Positions 1 to 7,607 of a stretch of DNA of 64,000 nucleotides are shown piece after piece. Where the stretch lies: contig NZ_CP067341.1 in the NCBI RefSeq assembly GCF_016638705.1, positions 3,475,501 through 3,539,500 on the forward strand. Reading direction: 5' to 3'. The DNA comes from Lysinibacillus agricola (GTDB lineage Bacteria > Bacillota > Bacilli > Bacillales_A > Planococcaceae). Positions within the stretch are counted from its first letter, which is position 1, and every line of letters begins with the position of its first letter. The translations under genes were made by a program, and so were the position numbers. The notes under the pieces were generated by a model. The model was not told the DNA's origin. It did not search any database and worked only from the letters and a program-made list of their open reading frames with translations.

Positions 1-419
1 GGATTGCATTTAATGACAAAGTGACAACCGAACAGCGCTCAATTTTCTTACAGCTATTAGAAGCGGTTGGTTCAGTTATTGAGGTAGATGAGGATCAATT
101 ACATGCTGTAACGGCTCTTTCAGGAAGTGGCCCAGCTTATATTTATTATTTAATGGAGGCATTTGAACGGGTTGGTACAAAGGTGGGCCTCTCGAAGGAT
201 ACAGTACGACTATTAATGACGCAAACACTTGCTGGTACTGCTGAAATGCTGAAGCAATCTGTTGACGATCCTGATGTATTGCGCCGAAAAGTAACAAGTC
301 CAGGCGGCACAACGGAAGCTGGCATTAAGGCTCTTGAACAATATCAGTTTAATGAAGCCATTGAAGCATGTATTAAAGAAGCTGAAGCTCGATCTCGTTC
401 ACTTGCAAATAGTAAATAA
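1..419 (+). CDS. proC: Pyrroline-5-carboxylate reductase, C-terminal part (partial at window edge)
   Basis: This enzyme reduces pyrroline-5-carboxylate to proline with NAD(P)H in the cytoplasm. Only about 138 C-terminal residues are present; the reading frame is open back to base 3, so the true start lies before the window and the internal GTG at 21 is not the start. The helical dimerisation domain is recognisable from ALSGSGPAYIY, where the SGSGPAY stretch helps bind substrate, and from the conserved VTSPGGTTEAGI motif. The nucleotide-binding domain is outside the window. namA follows 42 bp downstream on the same strand, as in the Bacillus subtilis proI/yqjM neighbourhood (from memory). Family assignment is firm; which proC paralogue it is cannot be told. 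Confidence 0.95.
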   Translation, partial: IAFNDKVTTEQRSIFLQLLEAVGSVIEVDEDQLHAVTALSGSGPAYIYYLMEAFERVGTKVGLSKDTVRLLMTQTLAGTAEMLKQSVDDPDVLRRKVTSPGGTTEAGIKALEQYQFNEAIEACIKEAEARSRSLANSK

Positions 420-461
420 CATGTGCAAAATGAAGTATATCACTAGGAATTAGGGGGCTTT

Positions 462-1475
462 ATGTTGACTAAATTATTCGAACCTTATCAATTACAAACT
501 ATCTCTTTAAAAAATCGTGTTGTGATGGCACCGATGTGTATGTACTCGGCACAGGATGATGGGCTTGTTACACCATTCCACCAAGTACATTATGCAACGC
601 GGGCTTCTGGTCAAGTTGGTTTAATCATTGTCGAAGCTACTGGTGTTGTACCAGAGGGTCGTATTTCTAGTAACGATCTTGGTATTTGGAATGACGCTCA
701 TATTGAAGGTTTAAGTCAATTAGTGCAAGGAATGAAGGCATACGGAGCAAAAACCGGCATACAGCTTGCACACGCTGGACGTAAAGCAACTGTAGAGGGA
801 GAAATATTTGCGCCATCAGCCATTGCATTTAGCGATGCTTATAAAACGCCTATTGAGATGACTTTAGAAGATATTGAATATGTTGTAGAAGCATTTAAAC
901 TAGCGGCTGTTCGTGCTGCTAAAGCAGGCTTTGATGTTCTTGAAATTCATGGTGCACATGGCTATTTAATTAGTGAATTTTTATCACCAGCAACGAATAA
1001 ACGCAATGACCAATACGGTGGCTCCGAGGAAAATCGTTATCGACTATTACGTCAAGTCATCGATGCTATTCGTAGTGTTTGGGAAGGCCCTTTACTTGTG
1101 CGTGTTTCTGCTGAAGACTATGCAGAAGATGGTACAACAATGGATGATTTTATCGTCTTCAGTCGTTGGATGAAATCACAAGGTGTCGATTTGGTTGATG
1201 TTTCTACAGGAGGTGTCGTGCAAGCAGGGATTAATGTTTTTCCAGGCTACCAAGTGCCTCATGCTGAAGCGATTAAGCATGGTGCTAGTATCCCAACTGG
1301 TGCAGTAGGTCTTATTACGACAGCTATTCAAGCTGAGGAAATTTTACAAAATAATCGTGCTGATTTAATTTTCCTAGCCCGTGTTTTACTTCGCGAACCA
1401 TATTGGCCACTTCATGCTGCCAAGGAATTAGGAGAAGAAGTGAAACCTCCGGTGCAATACGTACGAGGCTGGTAA
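462..1475 (+). CDS. namA: NADPH dehydrogenase NamA (Old Yellow Enzyme family, YqjM-like)
   Basis: An FMN-dependent ene-reductase of 337 residues, essentially the length of B. subtilis YqjM. It reduces activated C=C bonds of enones and nitro compounds and is linked to oxidative/electrophile stress. The N-terminal APMCMYS motif holds Cys26 and Tyr28, the residues that mark the YqjM class. The substrate-anchoring histidine pair is in EIHGAHGYL near residues 164-167, followed by the typical [15 protein letters not shown] segment. A (beta/alpha)8 barrel is expected. An ATG preceded by an AGGGGGC ribosome-binding site supports the start. It lies close behind proC and may be cotranscribed. Downstream is insertion-sequence debris, so the operon probably ends here. 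Confidence 0.95.
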   Translation: MLTKLFEPYQLQTISLKNRVVMAPMCMYSAQDDGLVTPFHQVHYATRASGQVGLIIVEATGVVPEGRISSNDLGIWNDAHIEGLSQLVQGMKAYGAKTGIQLAHAGRKATVEGEIFAPSAIAFSDAYKTPIEMTLEDIEYVVEAFKLAAVRAAKAGFDVLEIHGAHGYLISEFLSPATNKRNDQYGGSEENRYRLLRQVIDAIRSVWEGPLLVRVSAEDYAEDGTTMDDFIVFSRWMKSQGVDLVDVSTGGVVQAGINVFPGYQVPHAEAIKHGASIPTGAVGLITTAIQAEEILQNNRADLIFLARVLLREPYWPLHAAKELGEEVKPPVQYVRGW

Positions 1476-1549
1476 AAATAATGGTCGGCGGTTTCTTTGA
1501 GCTATCGGCATTTCCCCTAGTTCTTCCGGCGTTTGAACTGCCCCCTGTC

Positions 1550-1670
1550 AAAGTAAAAACGGCTTGAACTCTGTATTCCAAGGGGCTCAAGCCGTTTAAT
1601 CTTTTTTGGTAACGTTCGTTATTGTAAATCTGGATATAATCACCGATCGCTTGTTGTAACGTTTCAAATG
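1550..1670 (-). pseudogene. IS3-family transposase C-terminal fragment
   Basis: Read on the minus strand, this stretch gives YIQIYNNERYQKRLNGLSP followed by LEYRVQAVF. That is the characteristic end of IS3/IS150-group OrfB transposases (the YNNxR...L...SPxEYR block after the DDE domain). The rest of the transposase is missing. The sequence just beyond, TTACTTTGACAGGG, looks like the end of a terminal inverted repeat of this IS group. It is a dead remnant marking an old insertion or deletion at the edge of the accessory region. No upstream DDE residues or second end were found. Confidence 0.7.
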
Positions 1671-1731
1671 TTTACTAATGTAAATAAATTTTTTTACATT
1701 TTACGTTCCCCAAAAGGATCCCGTTGATCCA

Positions 1732-1884
1732 TCACCTATTACGTGACATGCAATGAATCATTTTTGCTTGTTCCAAACCCCGCCTTAGGGAAGTAACTCT
1801 ACCTTTACCTTCAGTTTTATATCTATAGGAACTCTTCCTCTTGTACAACATAAGATATGTCATAAGCTCCTTCGGATAATCCAT
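1732..1884 (-). CDS. Short hypothetical ORF, 50 residues
   Basis: A 50-codon frame that begins with ATG 13 bp after the stop of the DUF3997-like gene. Its product would be basic and tyrosine-rich, beginning MDYPKELMTYLMLYKRK. The composition looks more like real protein than random frame, but no family is recognised. It could be the surviving end of a larger gene, since the surrounding region is full of decay. No good ribosome-binding site is seen. Low confidence. Confidence 0.25.
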   Translation of the reverse strand: MDYPKELMTYLMLYKRKSSYRYKTEGKGRVTSLRRGLEQAKMIHCMSRNR

Positions 1885-1896
1885 CAAATACTTAAA

Positions 1897-2340
1897 TTAA
1901 TTTATTTTTAATTTTTTAATTGGTGTTAAGGATATTTTTTCAGTTAATCCAAATTTATCTGTTTCATATTCTAATTCTTTTTCCTCAAATGGACCAAAAA
2001 CTTGATGATTATTTACATCAATTATCCAATATGAAATGTTATTAATAGATGGATTTTCAGGTGGCTCTTCATAACCATTTTCATCAGCAGCTAATACTAT
2101 TTGCTTAGTAACTATATATTCCTTGTTCCACCAAACGTCTGTCACTTTAGCCGGAACAGACAAATAATTATCGATTGTTTTATCATCTGACTGTACAGGC
2201 TCATCCCCGTAAATAGCAATTTGATGAGCTGATATTCGGTCAATTCGATATCCATTTTCTAAATTGATTGTATAATCAGCCATCCCAGCACAGCCAGATC
2301 AAATTAAACATAGTAATATTCACATCACTTTTTTTAGCAG
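1897..2340 (-). pseudogene. DUF3997-like lipoprotein with a broken signal peptide
   Basis: The body (ATG at 2283, 128 codons) resembles DUF3997 lipoproteins: an NGYRIDRISAHQIAIYG-like start, a YLSVPAKVTDVWWN segment, then SYWIIDVNNHQVFGPF. Immediately before the ATG the same frame reads SGCAG, a lipobox, preceded by the hydrophobic stretch ILLCLI. Two in-frame TGA codons (around 2322 and 2301) interrupt this leader: LLKKVM-stop-ILLCLI-stop-SGCAG. So the ancestral protein was an exported lipoprotein, and the present copy has lost its leader. The ATG at 2283 has no convincing ribosome-binding site. I infer a pseudogene, or at best an unexported product. DUF3997 function is unknown to me. Confidence 0.6.
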
Positions 2341-2496
2341 AATTTCACACCCCTCTAATGTATATCGAACTTTTAGGTAACGGGGTTCAATTTAAATAGG
2401 CGCTACCATTTTTTAAAATACCAAAATCGCGTCTGTTTTAGCAATGAATTTTTTAGTGCCAGAGATTTTATTTTCATGGGAGTTGAACCAAACCCC

Positions 2497-3267
2497 TCAA
2501 CTTTCCCGTCTACATTGCATACGGCTTTCTTTTTCAGAGATACCCTTCTGTATAATAACTTTATTTATTTTAACACCATTTTCTGGAGTATCAGTTAACG
2601 TGATATGGATTCTATCAAAGGGAGCGCCACCATGATGTGCACTATAATTTAACGCACTTGCATGAACGAGATGTCTTCTTGTATCGCCATGTATTCTTTC
2701 AATTTTATCTATTTTGGGACACATGACAAAATCTGAGTAAGTTTTGTCTAGGTAGGAATAATATTTGGTATATAAAGTTTCTTCAAGCAACTCATCTTTT
2801 GGTGCCCCAATACTTTCATATTTCCAGCCAACTAAGAGCCAATCATAAAGTTCTAGTGATTTCAATCGAACCTTTTTATTATTTCGGGTATATATAACTT
2901 CACCATCTGCTATCGTGCATGTTTTTACTTGGTATTCGGTCACACAATTATATGCAGTTTCAATAACTGCAACGTCCCCGTTTTTCATTTTTATTTTCAT
3001 TGTCGAGACTACGGGAATTTTATTTAACTCTAACTCAATTACTCCTTCGGAAGGACTTGACGTGTTTATCCAGTTAACAACCTTACTGATGATTGCTTCC
3101 TCATACCCATCATTTTCCTTAAATGAACGAGTTCCACCGTATAAACGGTTTACTTGAACAAATAAAATATCCTCTGTTTTTAATTTTGGTTGATTATTTG
3201 CATTTACTAATTGCATTGGAGTAAATAATCCAACAATCACCATGACTAGTAGCATTAACTTTCTCAA
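2497..3267 (-). CDS. Secreted hypothetical protein with DUF3888-like C-terminal region
   Basis: 256 residues. The N-terminus (MRKLMLLVMVIVGLFTPMQ, then LVNANNQPK) is a clear Sec signal peptide with likely cleavage after NA near residue 24. The mature part is soluble and shows no catalytic motif I recognise. Around residues 165-245 the pattern LLEETLYTKYYSYLDKTYSD followed by a beta-rich VHASALNYSAHHGGAPFDRI block is reminiscent of small secreted DUF3888 proteins. This is a weak resemblance only. The last dozen residues (ESRMQCRRES) look non-homologous, so the C-terminus may have been altered by a small frameshift. It stands alone in an accessory region. Confidence 0.55.
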   Translation of the reverse strand: MRKLMLLVMVIVGLFTPMQLVNANNQPKLKTEDILFVQVNRLYGGTRSFKENDGYEEAIISKVVNWINTSSPSEGVIELELNKIPVVSTMKIKMKNGDVAVIETAYNCVTEYQVKTCTIADGEVIYTRNNKKVRLKSLELYDWLLVGWKYESIGAPKDELLEETLYTKYYSYLDKTYSDFVMCPKIDKIERIHGDTRRHLVHASALNYSAHHGGAPFDRIHITLTDTPENGVKINKVIIQKGISEKESRMQCRRES

Positions 3268-3329
3268 GAATTGTCGCCACCTCTGGGTGTGAATTTTGTA
3301 GTTATTTTCCCCTTATATTAAAAATCAAT

Positions 3330-3600
3330 TCCGCCTTGGCGTAATTGCGTCTGGATTTTGAATTGTGCTAGCACAATTCATTCCTTTGAAAATCCGTGAC
3401 ATCCGCCGGAGGCTTTGGGCCAACGTGATGTTGGTCACTCAGTCGTGTGTTGCTGTCGCTTCGCTTTCGCACAGATAAATTGCCACAGGACGTGGCGTTC
3501 TTAGACTGAGTTCCTCTATTTCAGCATGTGTTTGGACACCTACTGAAAATGAACCACATCCGCATTCATCTCACCACCTGCAGAGGTGGGAGTCTTCTGT
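3330..3600. repeat. Hairpin-rich non-coding block
   Basis: No convincing gene lies here. Several short inverted repeats occur in a row: a perfect 20-bp palindrome at 3360-3379 (GAATTGTGCTAGCACAATTC), CCAAC/GTTGG around 3420, GCCAC/GTGGC around 3482-3496, and CCACCTGCAGAGGTGG at 3572-3587. The density suggests a mobile or REP-like intergenic block, or a structured transcript. It runs directly into the tandem repeat that follows. I believe similar blocks recur in Lysinibacillus genomes, but that is recollection only. Confidence 0.4.
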
Positions 3601-3602
3601 AA

Positions 3603-3778
3603 CTGCCGTTTCACTTACGTTACATAAAACATCTGTACCTGTCACTACGCTTTCGGTACAAAAGACATTTGTAGCTGCCGCTTCGCTTTCGCTTACCAAA
3701 ACATTTGTAGCTGCCGCTTCGCTTTCGCTACCAAAACATTTGTAGCTGCCGCTTCGCTTTCGCTACCAAAACATTTGC
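3603..3778. repeat. 35-bp tandem repeat (dispersed family)
   Basis: About four to five direct copies of a 35-bp unit built from AAAACATTTG, TAGCTGCCGC, TTCGCTTTCG and CTACC. The last three copies are nearly identical and the earlier ones diverge (TACCTGTCACTACGCTTTCG). A further diverged copy occurs at 49914-49975, where it ends a DUF4261 pseudogene. The array has no spacers, so it is not CRISPR. It has no open frame worth calling. Confidence 0.8.
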
Positions 3779-3967
3779 TGAATGAAGATATTTCTTAAAG
3801 AACTAATATGCAAACCAATCAGATTTCGATACTAACAAGAACTTCATTCAATAGCCTTTCTTGTTGAACTAACCTCCGCCGTTTGTGCAATAAAATATTT
3901 AGTCTCATAACTCTAATTTCACAAAAATAATGTGTATGAAAAATAATAATTGATCTATACTATTAAA

Positions 3968-4173
3968 GATTTCACTTCAAATCCAATGTGACTAGGAGGG
4001 TTAACCCGATGAGTACGGTTGATCGATAACTCTGAAGGACCATCAATACTGAATAAAGCTAAAGTATGGTTGTCTTAGGAAAATCTTAAGTTTCCAATAC
4101 GGAAGCGAGGCAGTGTGTCATGGAGGAAGAAATGTAAGTGGTAATCAAACCCGGAATTTATTCCGGGTTTTTG
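3968..4173 (+). ncRNA. Candidate stand-alone structured RNA ending in an intrinsic terminator
   Basis: A gene-free block of about 205 nt with a plausible -10 box (TATACT, 3956-3961; the -35 is weak) and a strong terminator at its end (ACCCGGAA-TTTA-TTCCGGGT followed by five T, 4149-4173). Inside it several helices can be drawn by eye: GGGTTAACCC at 4008-4017; GTTGAT with ATCAAT; and a two-tier stem around 4064-4100 in which GTATGG pairs with CC-A-ATAC and encloses CTTAGG-AAAAT-CTTAAG. No significant ORF is present. I do not recognise the class. It is not SRP, RNase P, tmRNA or a riboswitch I know. A relic RNA of an IS605/TnpB-type element is one possibility. Confidence 0.4.
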
Positions 4174-4234
4174 TTATGGAATATTCTTTTTAAAATATTT
4201 CTTAAAAAGATGGTACATTTATATGAGGCCAAAT

Positions 4235-4263
4235 AAAAACAGCTTGTTTAACAAGCTGTTTTT
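4235..4263. terminator. Bidirectional intrinsic terminator
   Basis: AAAAACAGCTTGT and ACAAGCTGTTTTT form a symmetrical hairpin with T-runs on both strands. It sits just past the stop of the DUF1450 gene on the minus strand and past the candidate RNA on the plus strand, so it can insulate both. Confidence 0.85.
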
Positions 4264-4267
4264 CATT

Positions 4268-4546
4268 TTAATAAAGAGGATTTTGTTTCAGCTCTTCATC
4301 TATTGCTTGTACAAGCACCTCTGCATCATCCGCTGTGACAACTTCTCCATTGACGATGGCGAAAATACCTTGCTCACAAATTTCACAGTGTGATGTACAG
4401 CCAGATTCCTCAATTTCAATATCGGATCTTTCAATTAATACATCATAGGCATCCGCTGCACCTAGTGATAAATTTGTGATACAAAACTCTACTCTATTTT
4501 TCAACTGCTGCGGCTCTTTCTTTTTCTTAAAAAGAGAAAATACCAT
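4268..4546 (-). CDS. DUF1450 / YuzB-like thioredoxin-fold protein
   Basis: 92 residues, matching the DUF1450 (YuzB-like) family: VEFCITNLSLGA at 19-30, then ESGCTSHCEICEQGIFAIVN with cysteines at 50, 54 and 57, and an ending of the ENPLY type. The cysteine pattern resembles thioredoxin-like [2Fe-2S] or redox folds. Function is unknown, although these proteins are widespread in Bacillales as housekeeping genes. The N-terminus carries a short basic lead (KKKKEPQQ) that is longer than in B. subtilis YuzB (78 residues, from memory). A GGGAGG site precedes the start, and a bidirectional terminator follows the gene. Confidence 0.85.
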   Translation of the reverse strand: MVFSLFKKKKEPQQLKNRVEFCITNLSLGAADAYDVLIERSDIEIEESGCTSHCEICEQGIFAIVNGEVVTADDAEVLVQAIDEELKQNPLY

Positions 4547-4589
4547 TCACTTTACCTCCCTTGAACGTACCCCTACGCTCTCAAACAAA

Positions 4590-4881
4590 CTATGAATAAA
4601 AATGCAATACGTAATAAAACAAAAGTATTGCCACACCAAATATCACATTTTTCGGCTTGATTTTGTTTAAAAATCATCTCGTATATACCATATAATAGCA
4701 TAAGCAAAGTAATCATAAATAAAGAATGCTTCGCGCCATTATAGATCAGTATACTCATAATTGCTAAAACTGTTGAAAAACTAAAGAAACCTTGACCTTC
4801 AGCTTTAGGGATAGGGGAGCCTGCGTCAATTTGAATTGAAAAAGCTCTTTACGTTACAAACAACAATGATTTTTTCGCCAT
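4590..4881 (-). pseudogene. Decayed small membrane protein
   Basis: Three frame pieces join into one plausible protein. ATG at 4881 gives MAKKSLLFVT, then an in-frame TAA. The frame continues as RAFSIQIDAGSPIPKAEGQG and on through a hydrophobic helix (TVLAIMSILIYNGAKHSLFM). After KQNQAEK near residue 82 a one-base shift would restore VIFGVAILLFYYVLHFYS, a second membrane helix ending at the TAG at 4590. As it stands, the frame runs on into unrelated cysteine-rich residues. I infer a two-helix membrane protein broken by one nonsense mutation and one frameshift. No family is assigned. Confidence 0.45.
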
Positions 4882-4896
4882 TTTTAACCCTTCACA

Positions 4897-5316
4897 CTAA
4901 TCCCGTTGGAAGTATTCAGGATCTTCGATAATCTTTAATAAAAATTCTTCAAGAGAGTTTGCAATCTTTTTTTCGTTATCATAGACAGCATTTTGTTCCC
5001 CATCTGTTAATTCGATTGAAAAAGGCACTGATTCCCATCCAATAAAGAAAATTATTTTATTTTCTACATCGTAGTTAGGGTAAGCATCAAAAAAACCTTG
5101 TCTGAATCGAAAATCTCTAATTGATGCCGGGCTTAACACACAATTTTCGTCTAGTTCTTCTTCGCCAACAAAAGACCCATAACCAATCTCCGTCAAAAAT
5201 AGCTTTAATTCTTTTGGAAAAACAATACCTAGTTCACCTTCCACTTGTTCAACTTCATCGTTTTTTATTGGGGTAAACTGAAGACTAGTATTATCTTTCA
5301 TAATTGAAAATTTCAT
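4897..5316 (-). CDS. SMI1/KNR4 (SUKH) family immunity-type protein
   Basis: 139 residues with the SUKH pattern: an N-terminal helix followed by VEGELGIVFPKELKLFLTE (the conserved LP..yk.fL part), a GYGSF turn, and a C-terminal half with IIFFIGWESVPFSIELTDGE and an ending helix SLEEFLLKII. SUKH proteins are the commonest immunity proteins of bacterial polymorphic toxins; they bind and neutralise diverse nuclease toxins in the cytoplasm (established family knowledge). No toxin gene is adjacent. It begins a run of small, same-strand, AT-rich immunity-like genes up to about 9.2 kb. The specific toxin target is unknown. Confidence 0.8.
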   Translation of the reverse strand: MKFSIMKDNTSLQFTPIKNDEVEQVEGELGIVFPKELKLFLTEIGYGSFVGEEELDENCVLSPASIRDFRFRQGFFDAYPNYDVENKIIFFIGWESVPFSIELTDGEQNAVYDNEKKIANSLEEFLLKIIEDPEYFQRD

Positions 5317-5331
5317 TGAGCATTCCTTCTT

Positions 5332-5478
5332 TCATTCTGCATGTCCAACGTTTTCATATCGTAATCCTTTGATTTGATTATTATTCATTAAATTAATAAA
5401 AGAATCTGTTACAAAATAGCTCACTGACATTGTACAATCTCTAATACTCAAGAAAATTTCAAACAATCTAAAAAAAAC
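5332..5478 (-). pseudogene. C-terminal remnant of an immunity-like gene
   Basis: Open minus-strand frame without a good start: LFEIFLSIRDCTMSVSYFV, then TDSFINLMNNNQIKGLRYEN and a TGA at 5332. The pattern of a final helix (SxxFxxLMxxNxIxGLRYE) resembles the end of Imm43/DUF1629-type immunity proteins, but this is a weak match. It abuts the Imm51-like wreck at 5480 and the SUKH gene at 5316, which fits an immunity locus that grows and decays. Confidence 0.35.
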
Positions 5479-5479
5479 T

Positions 5480-5843
5480 TCAATCTAATTCTGCACGAGA
5501 AAATAAATCCGTAATAGTAGATTCATCTTCACATGTATTTTTAAATGAAATAGCAAACTTCTCTAATGCTTTTTTATCGAAGGAATAGGCACAAAACATG
5601 CTAGCTTCCGAATCAAACTTGACAATACCTTTTAATTCGGGCATTTTTTCGTCAAGAAAGACATCGCCAAGGATTCCCAATCATAACCTCCTTCTTCTAA
5701 CTCCCCTTTCGTTTCTTCAGATGTTTCTAGAAACCTAATCTTATTACCGTTTTCATTTTTTTAATATCGAATGAGCTAGGTATTTCATGTTTTACAGTCC
5801 CCTTTACTGTCAGGCAAGTACTAAGTGTCAGTGTTATTTTCAT
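5480..5843 (-). pseudogene. Imm51-type immunity protein, multiply frameshifted
   Basis: The intact 66-codon end (DEKMPELKGIVKFDSEASMF, CAYSFDKKALEKFAISFK, then FSRAELD) matches what I know of the Imm51 family. Upstream in a second frame comes NENGNKIRFLETSEETKG followed by ELEEGGYDWESLA, which supplies the family's GYDWE segment. In a third frame an ATG at 5843 starts MKITLTLSTCLTVKG. At least two frameshifts therefore separate the pieces, one in a run of seven A and one near 5676. I call a pseudogene of a polymorphic-toxin immunity gene. The TTG at 5680 could still start a 66-residue C-terminal fragment, but it lacks the family's N-terminal half. Confidence 0.6.
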
Positions 5844-5995
5844 CGTGTTTCTTCTTCCATGCAGAATTCAATTTAACGTTTCATTTTAAACAAACAAAGA
5901 TCCGTACTACTAACATTTTTTTCTTGTTCTCTCATTCATTTTTACAACACCTGACATTAAATCCTTTTCGTAAATTATATTTGGTCAAATAACCT

Positions 5996-6454
5996 TTATT
6001 TATCAAGATCTACAGACCAATCAATATCTTCATTAAACCAATTACACAATTTTGTTGAACCATTATCCATTTTCAAAGGGATTTCTCTTGCCCACATTTT
6101 AATGTCACTTATGAACATCTCTTTTTCAAGCCCTTCAAAGTTGTGTTTTTCTAACGCCCTGTTTAGAAACTCTAAAAATAGATTTCCTAAATAATACCTT
6201 TGTTCTACTTTATACAATTTTTCATATTCTTCTACCGTAACTGCCATATCGATTGTCAGATAGTTATCTTTTTTCGTATATCTAATAAATGATTTTCTTT
6301 CATAGGATTCTGGTAAGCATCTAAAGGCTATCCCGATCGAAACATCGACATTCTTATATTTTGAATTTATATTAGATATCAATGCGTTTCTTAATTCACT
6401 AGCTAATTCACCAACTCTCGCACCCGCAGTGTCTGAAACTATTGAAAAATCCAT
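5996..6454 (-). CDS. Hypothetical protein in the immunity gene run (possibly Imm44-like)
   Basis: 152 residues from the ATG at 6454, preferred over the upstream ATG at 6478 because an AGGGGTG site lies 8 nt before it. The protein is soluble, acidic and alpha/beta in appearance: MDFSIVSDTAGARVGELASE, then IGIAFRCLPESYE, a charged YTKKDNYLTIDM strand, and a long helix YYLGNLFLEFLNRALEKH. The layout recalls Imm44-type immunity proteins, but I cannot confirm this. Neighbours on both sides are immunity-like genes on the same strand, which is the main support for the role. No signal peptide or membrane segment is present. Confidence 0.5.
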   Translation of the reverse strand: MDFSIVSDTAGARVGELASELRNALISNINSKYKNVDVSIGIAFRCLPESYERKSFIRYTKKDNYLTIDMAVTVEEYEKLYKVEQRYYLGNLFLEFLNRALEKHNFEGLEKEMFISDIKMWAREIPLKMDNGSTKLCNWFNEDIDWSVDLDK

Positions 6455-6670
6455 ACAGCACACCCCTATAAAAGGCAAATTAACATTTTACACATTTGGT
6501 AAAAAAATATACTTATCCATAGACTTTTTTCAATTGTTGTTCCACAATGCCTTCAAATATAAATCTCTTTTTCATCTTTTTTGGTCTCTCGAAAAGTTGA
6601 AGCTTCACATCTAGTTCCACTTAAAATACATATTTATCTCCATGTCTATTATAAAATTCCACGAAATAAA

Positions 6671-6979
6671 TCATTCAGAAAAAAGCTCTGTAGCCTTTTC
6701 CTGTAACTCAATACCGATTCCCTCTAATTCCTCCAAAAACTTATCGTCAAAATACCCTGCTTGAAATGAAAATGCACCATAGATATCAACCATAGCTAAT
6801 GCTAACTTTTTGGGAACTGTCTCTTTATCTTTATAGTATTGTGTTACTACATCCAGTGCCTCTCTCACTAGATTTAATAAATCAGAATCTAATTCCCTAT
6901 TCATTCTTAATTTTACCGGTACTGAATTTTCACTTACTAACCCATCATAAATTATAGCTATTGCTTCTTCTGTATCCAT
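6671..6979 (-). CDS. Hypothetical small acidic helical protein in the immunity run
   Basis: 102 residues, nearly all helical: MDTEEAIAIIYDGLVSEN, then RMNRELDSDLLNLVREALDV, and ending FLEELEGIGIELQEKATELF. A strong GGGGGAGCGGACTT ribosome-binding region precedes the ATG. There is no cysteine motif, signal or membrane segment. I do not recognise the family. Small size, acidity and position between immunity-like genes suggest an immunity protein (inference only). The 244 bp to the next gene contain nothing I can name apart from an AAACCCTTTTTAATGG-type imperfect repeat. Confidence 0.5.
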   Translation of the reverse strand: MDTEEAIAIIYDGLVSENSVPVKLRMNRELDSDLLNLVREALDVVTQYYKDKETVPKKLALAMVDIYGAFSFQAGYFDDKFLEELEGIGIELQEKATELFSE

Positions 6980-7223
6980 AAGTCCGCTCCCCCCTATGAA
7001 CTCTAATAAAACTTATCTTTTATCTCTAAAGAGTCTATTGTTTCATGTTGTATTTTTCCATATCGAGCATCAAAAAACAAAGGGCAATAAACCCTTTTTA
7101 ATGGTTCTATTACCCTTTTTAAATTCAATACTTCATATCATTTGAAGAATCAATAAGATCTGTTGCATGTATAGACAGCCTACATTAATTAAAAAAAACT
7201 TAACTAACAGAGGCTACTTCAAA

Positions 7224-7565
7224 CTACTTTGCTTGCGCGTTTTGCTCTTTATCATTTAGTTGTTTTATAAATTGCAGCACTTTGTTTATTAATTCATTTA
7301 AATCTGAAAAAAAATAGTTTTCATTAATAAAATTTTTAGCATTTTTCAAATCTATAGCTTCTAAATACACTGATTTCTCTTCCCAAAGTGTTAATCTTGC
7401 AATAGAATTTTTACTTTCGAAATCTATTTTTAAACAATAATAGTGATTACCATTTGGATGAAGTATATGTTCGATGTTCAATGAACTAGGAGATATTAAT
7501 GACGACTTACCTACTGTAACAAACCATTCTTCAAAATCTTTTAAAATATTTTCACTTTCCTCCAT
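7224..7565 (-). CDS. TriTu-like immunity protein
   Basis: 113 residues. The middle and C-terminal pattern matches the TriTu immunity family as I remember it: SIARLTLWEEKSVYLEAIDL (the ARxTLWE strand), then an acidic region and the final helix DLNELINKVLQFIKQL. The N-terminal helix ENILKDFEEWFVTVG also fits. TriTu proteins neutralise polymorphic-toxin nucleases (family knowledge). The family call is moderate. A decayed toxin C-terminus lies just upstream of this gene in transcription order (7608-7800), which is the toxin-then-immunity order seen in intact loci, so this may be its cognate immunity gene. Confidence 0.5.
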   Translation of the reverse strand: MEESENILKDFEEWFVTVGKSSLISPSSLNIEHILHPNGNHYYCLKIDFESKNSIARLTLWEEKSVYLEAIDLKNAKNFINENYFFSDLNELINKVLQFIKQLNDKEQNAQAK

Positions 7566-7607
7566 CCATTTTCTCCTTTTCCAACAACATTTTTCATATC
7601 AAGCAGT

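Noticed and set aside
3603..3778. Possible CRISPR array
   Set aside because: The repeats are directly adjacent with no unique spacers and no cas genes are present.
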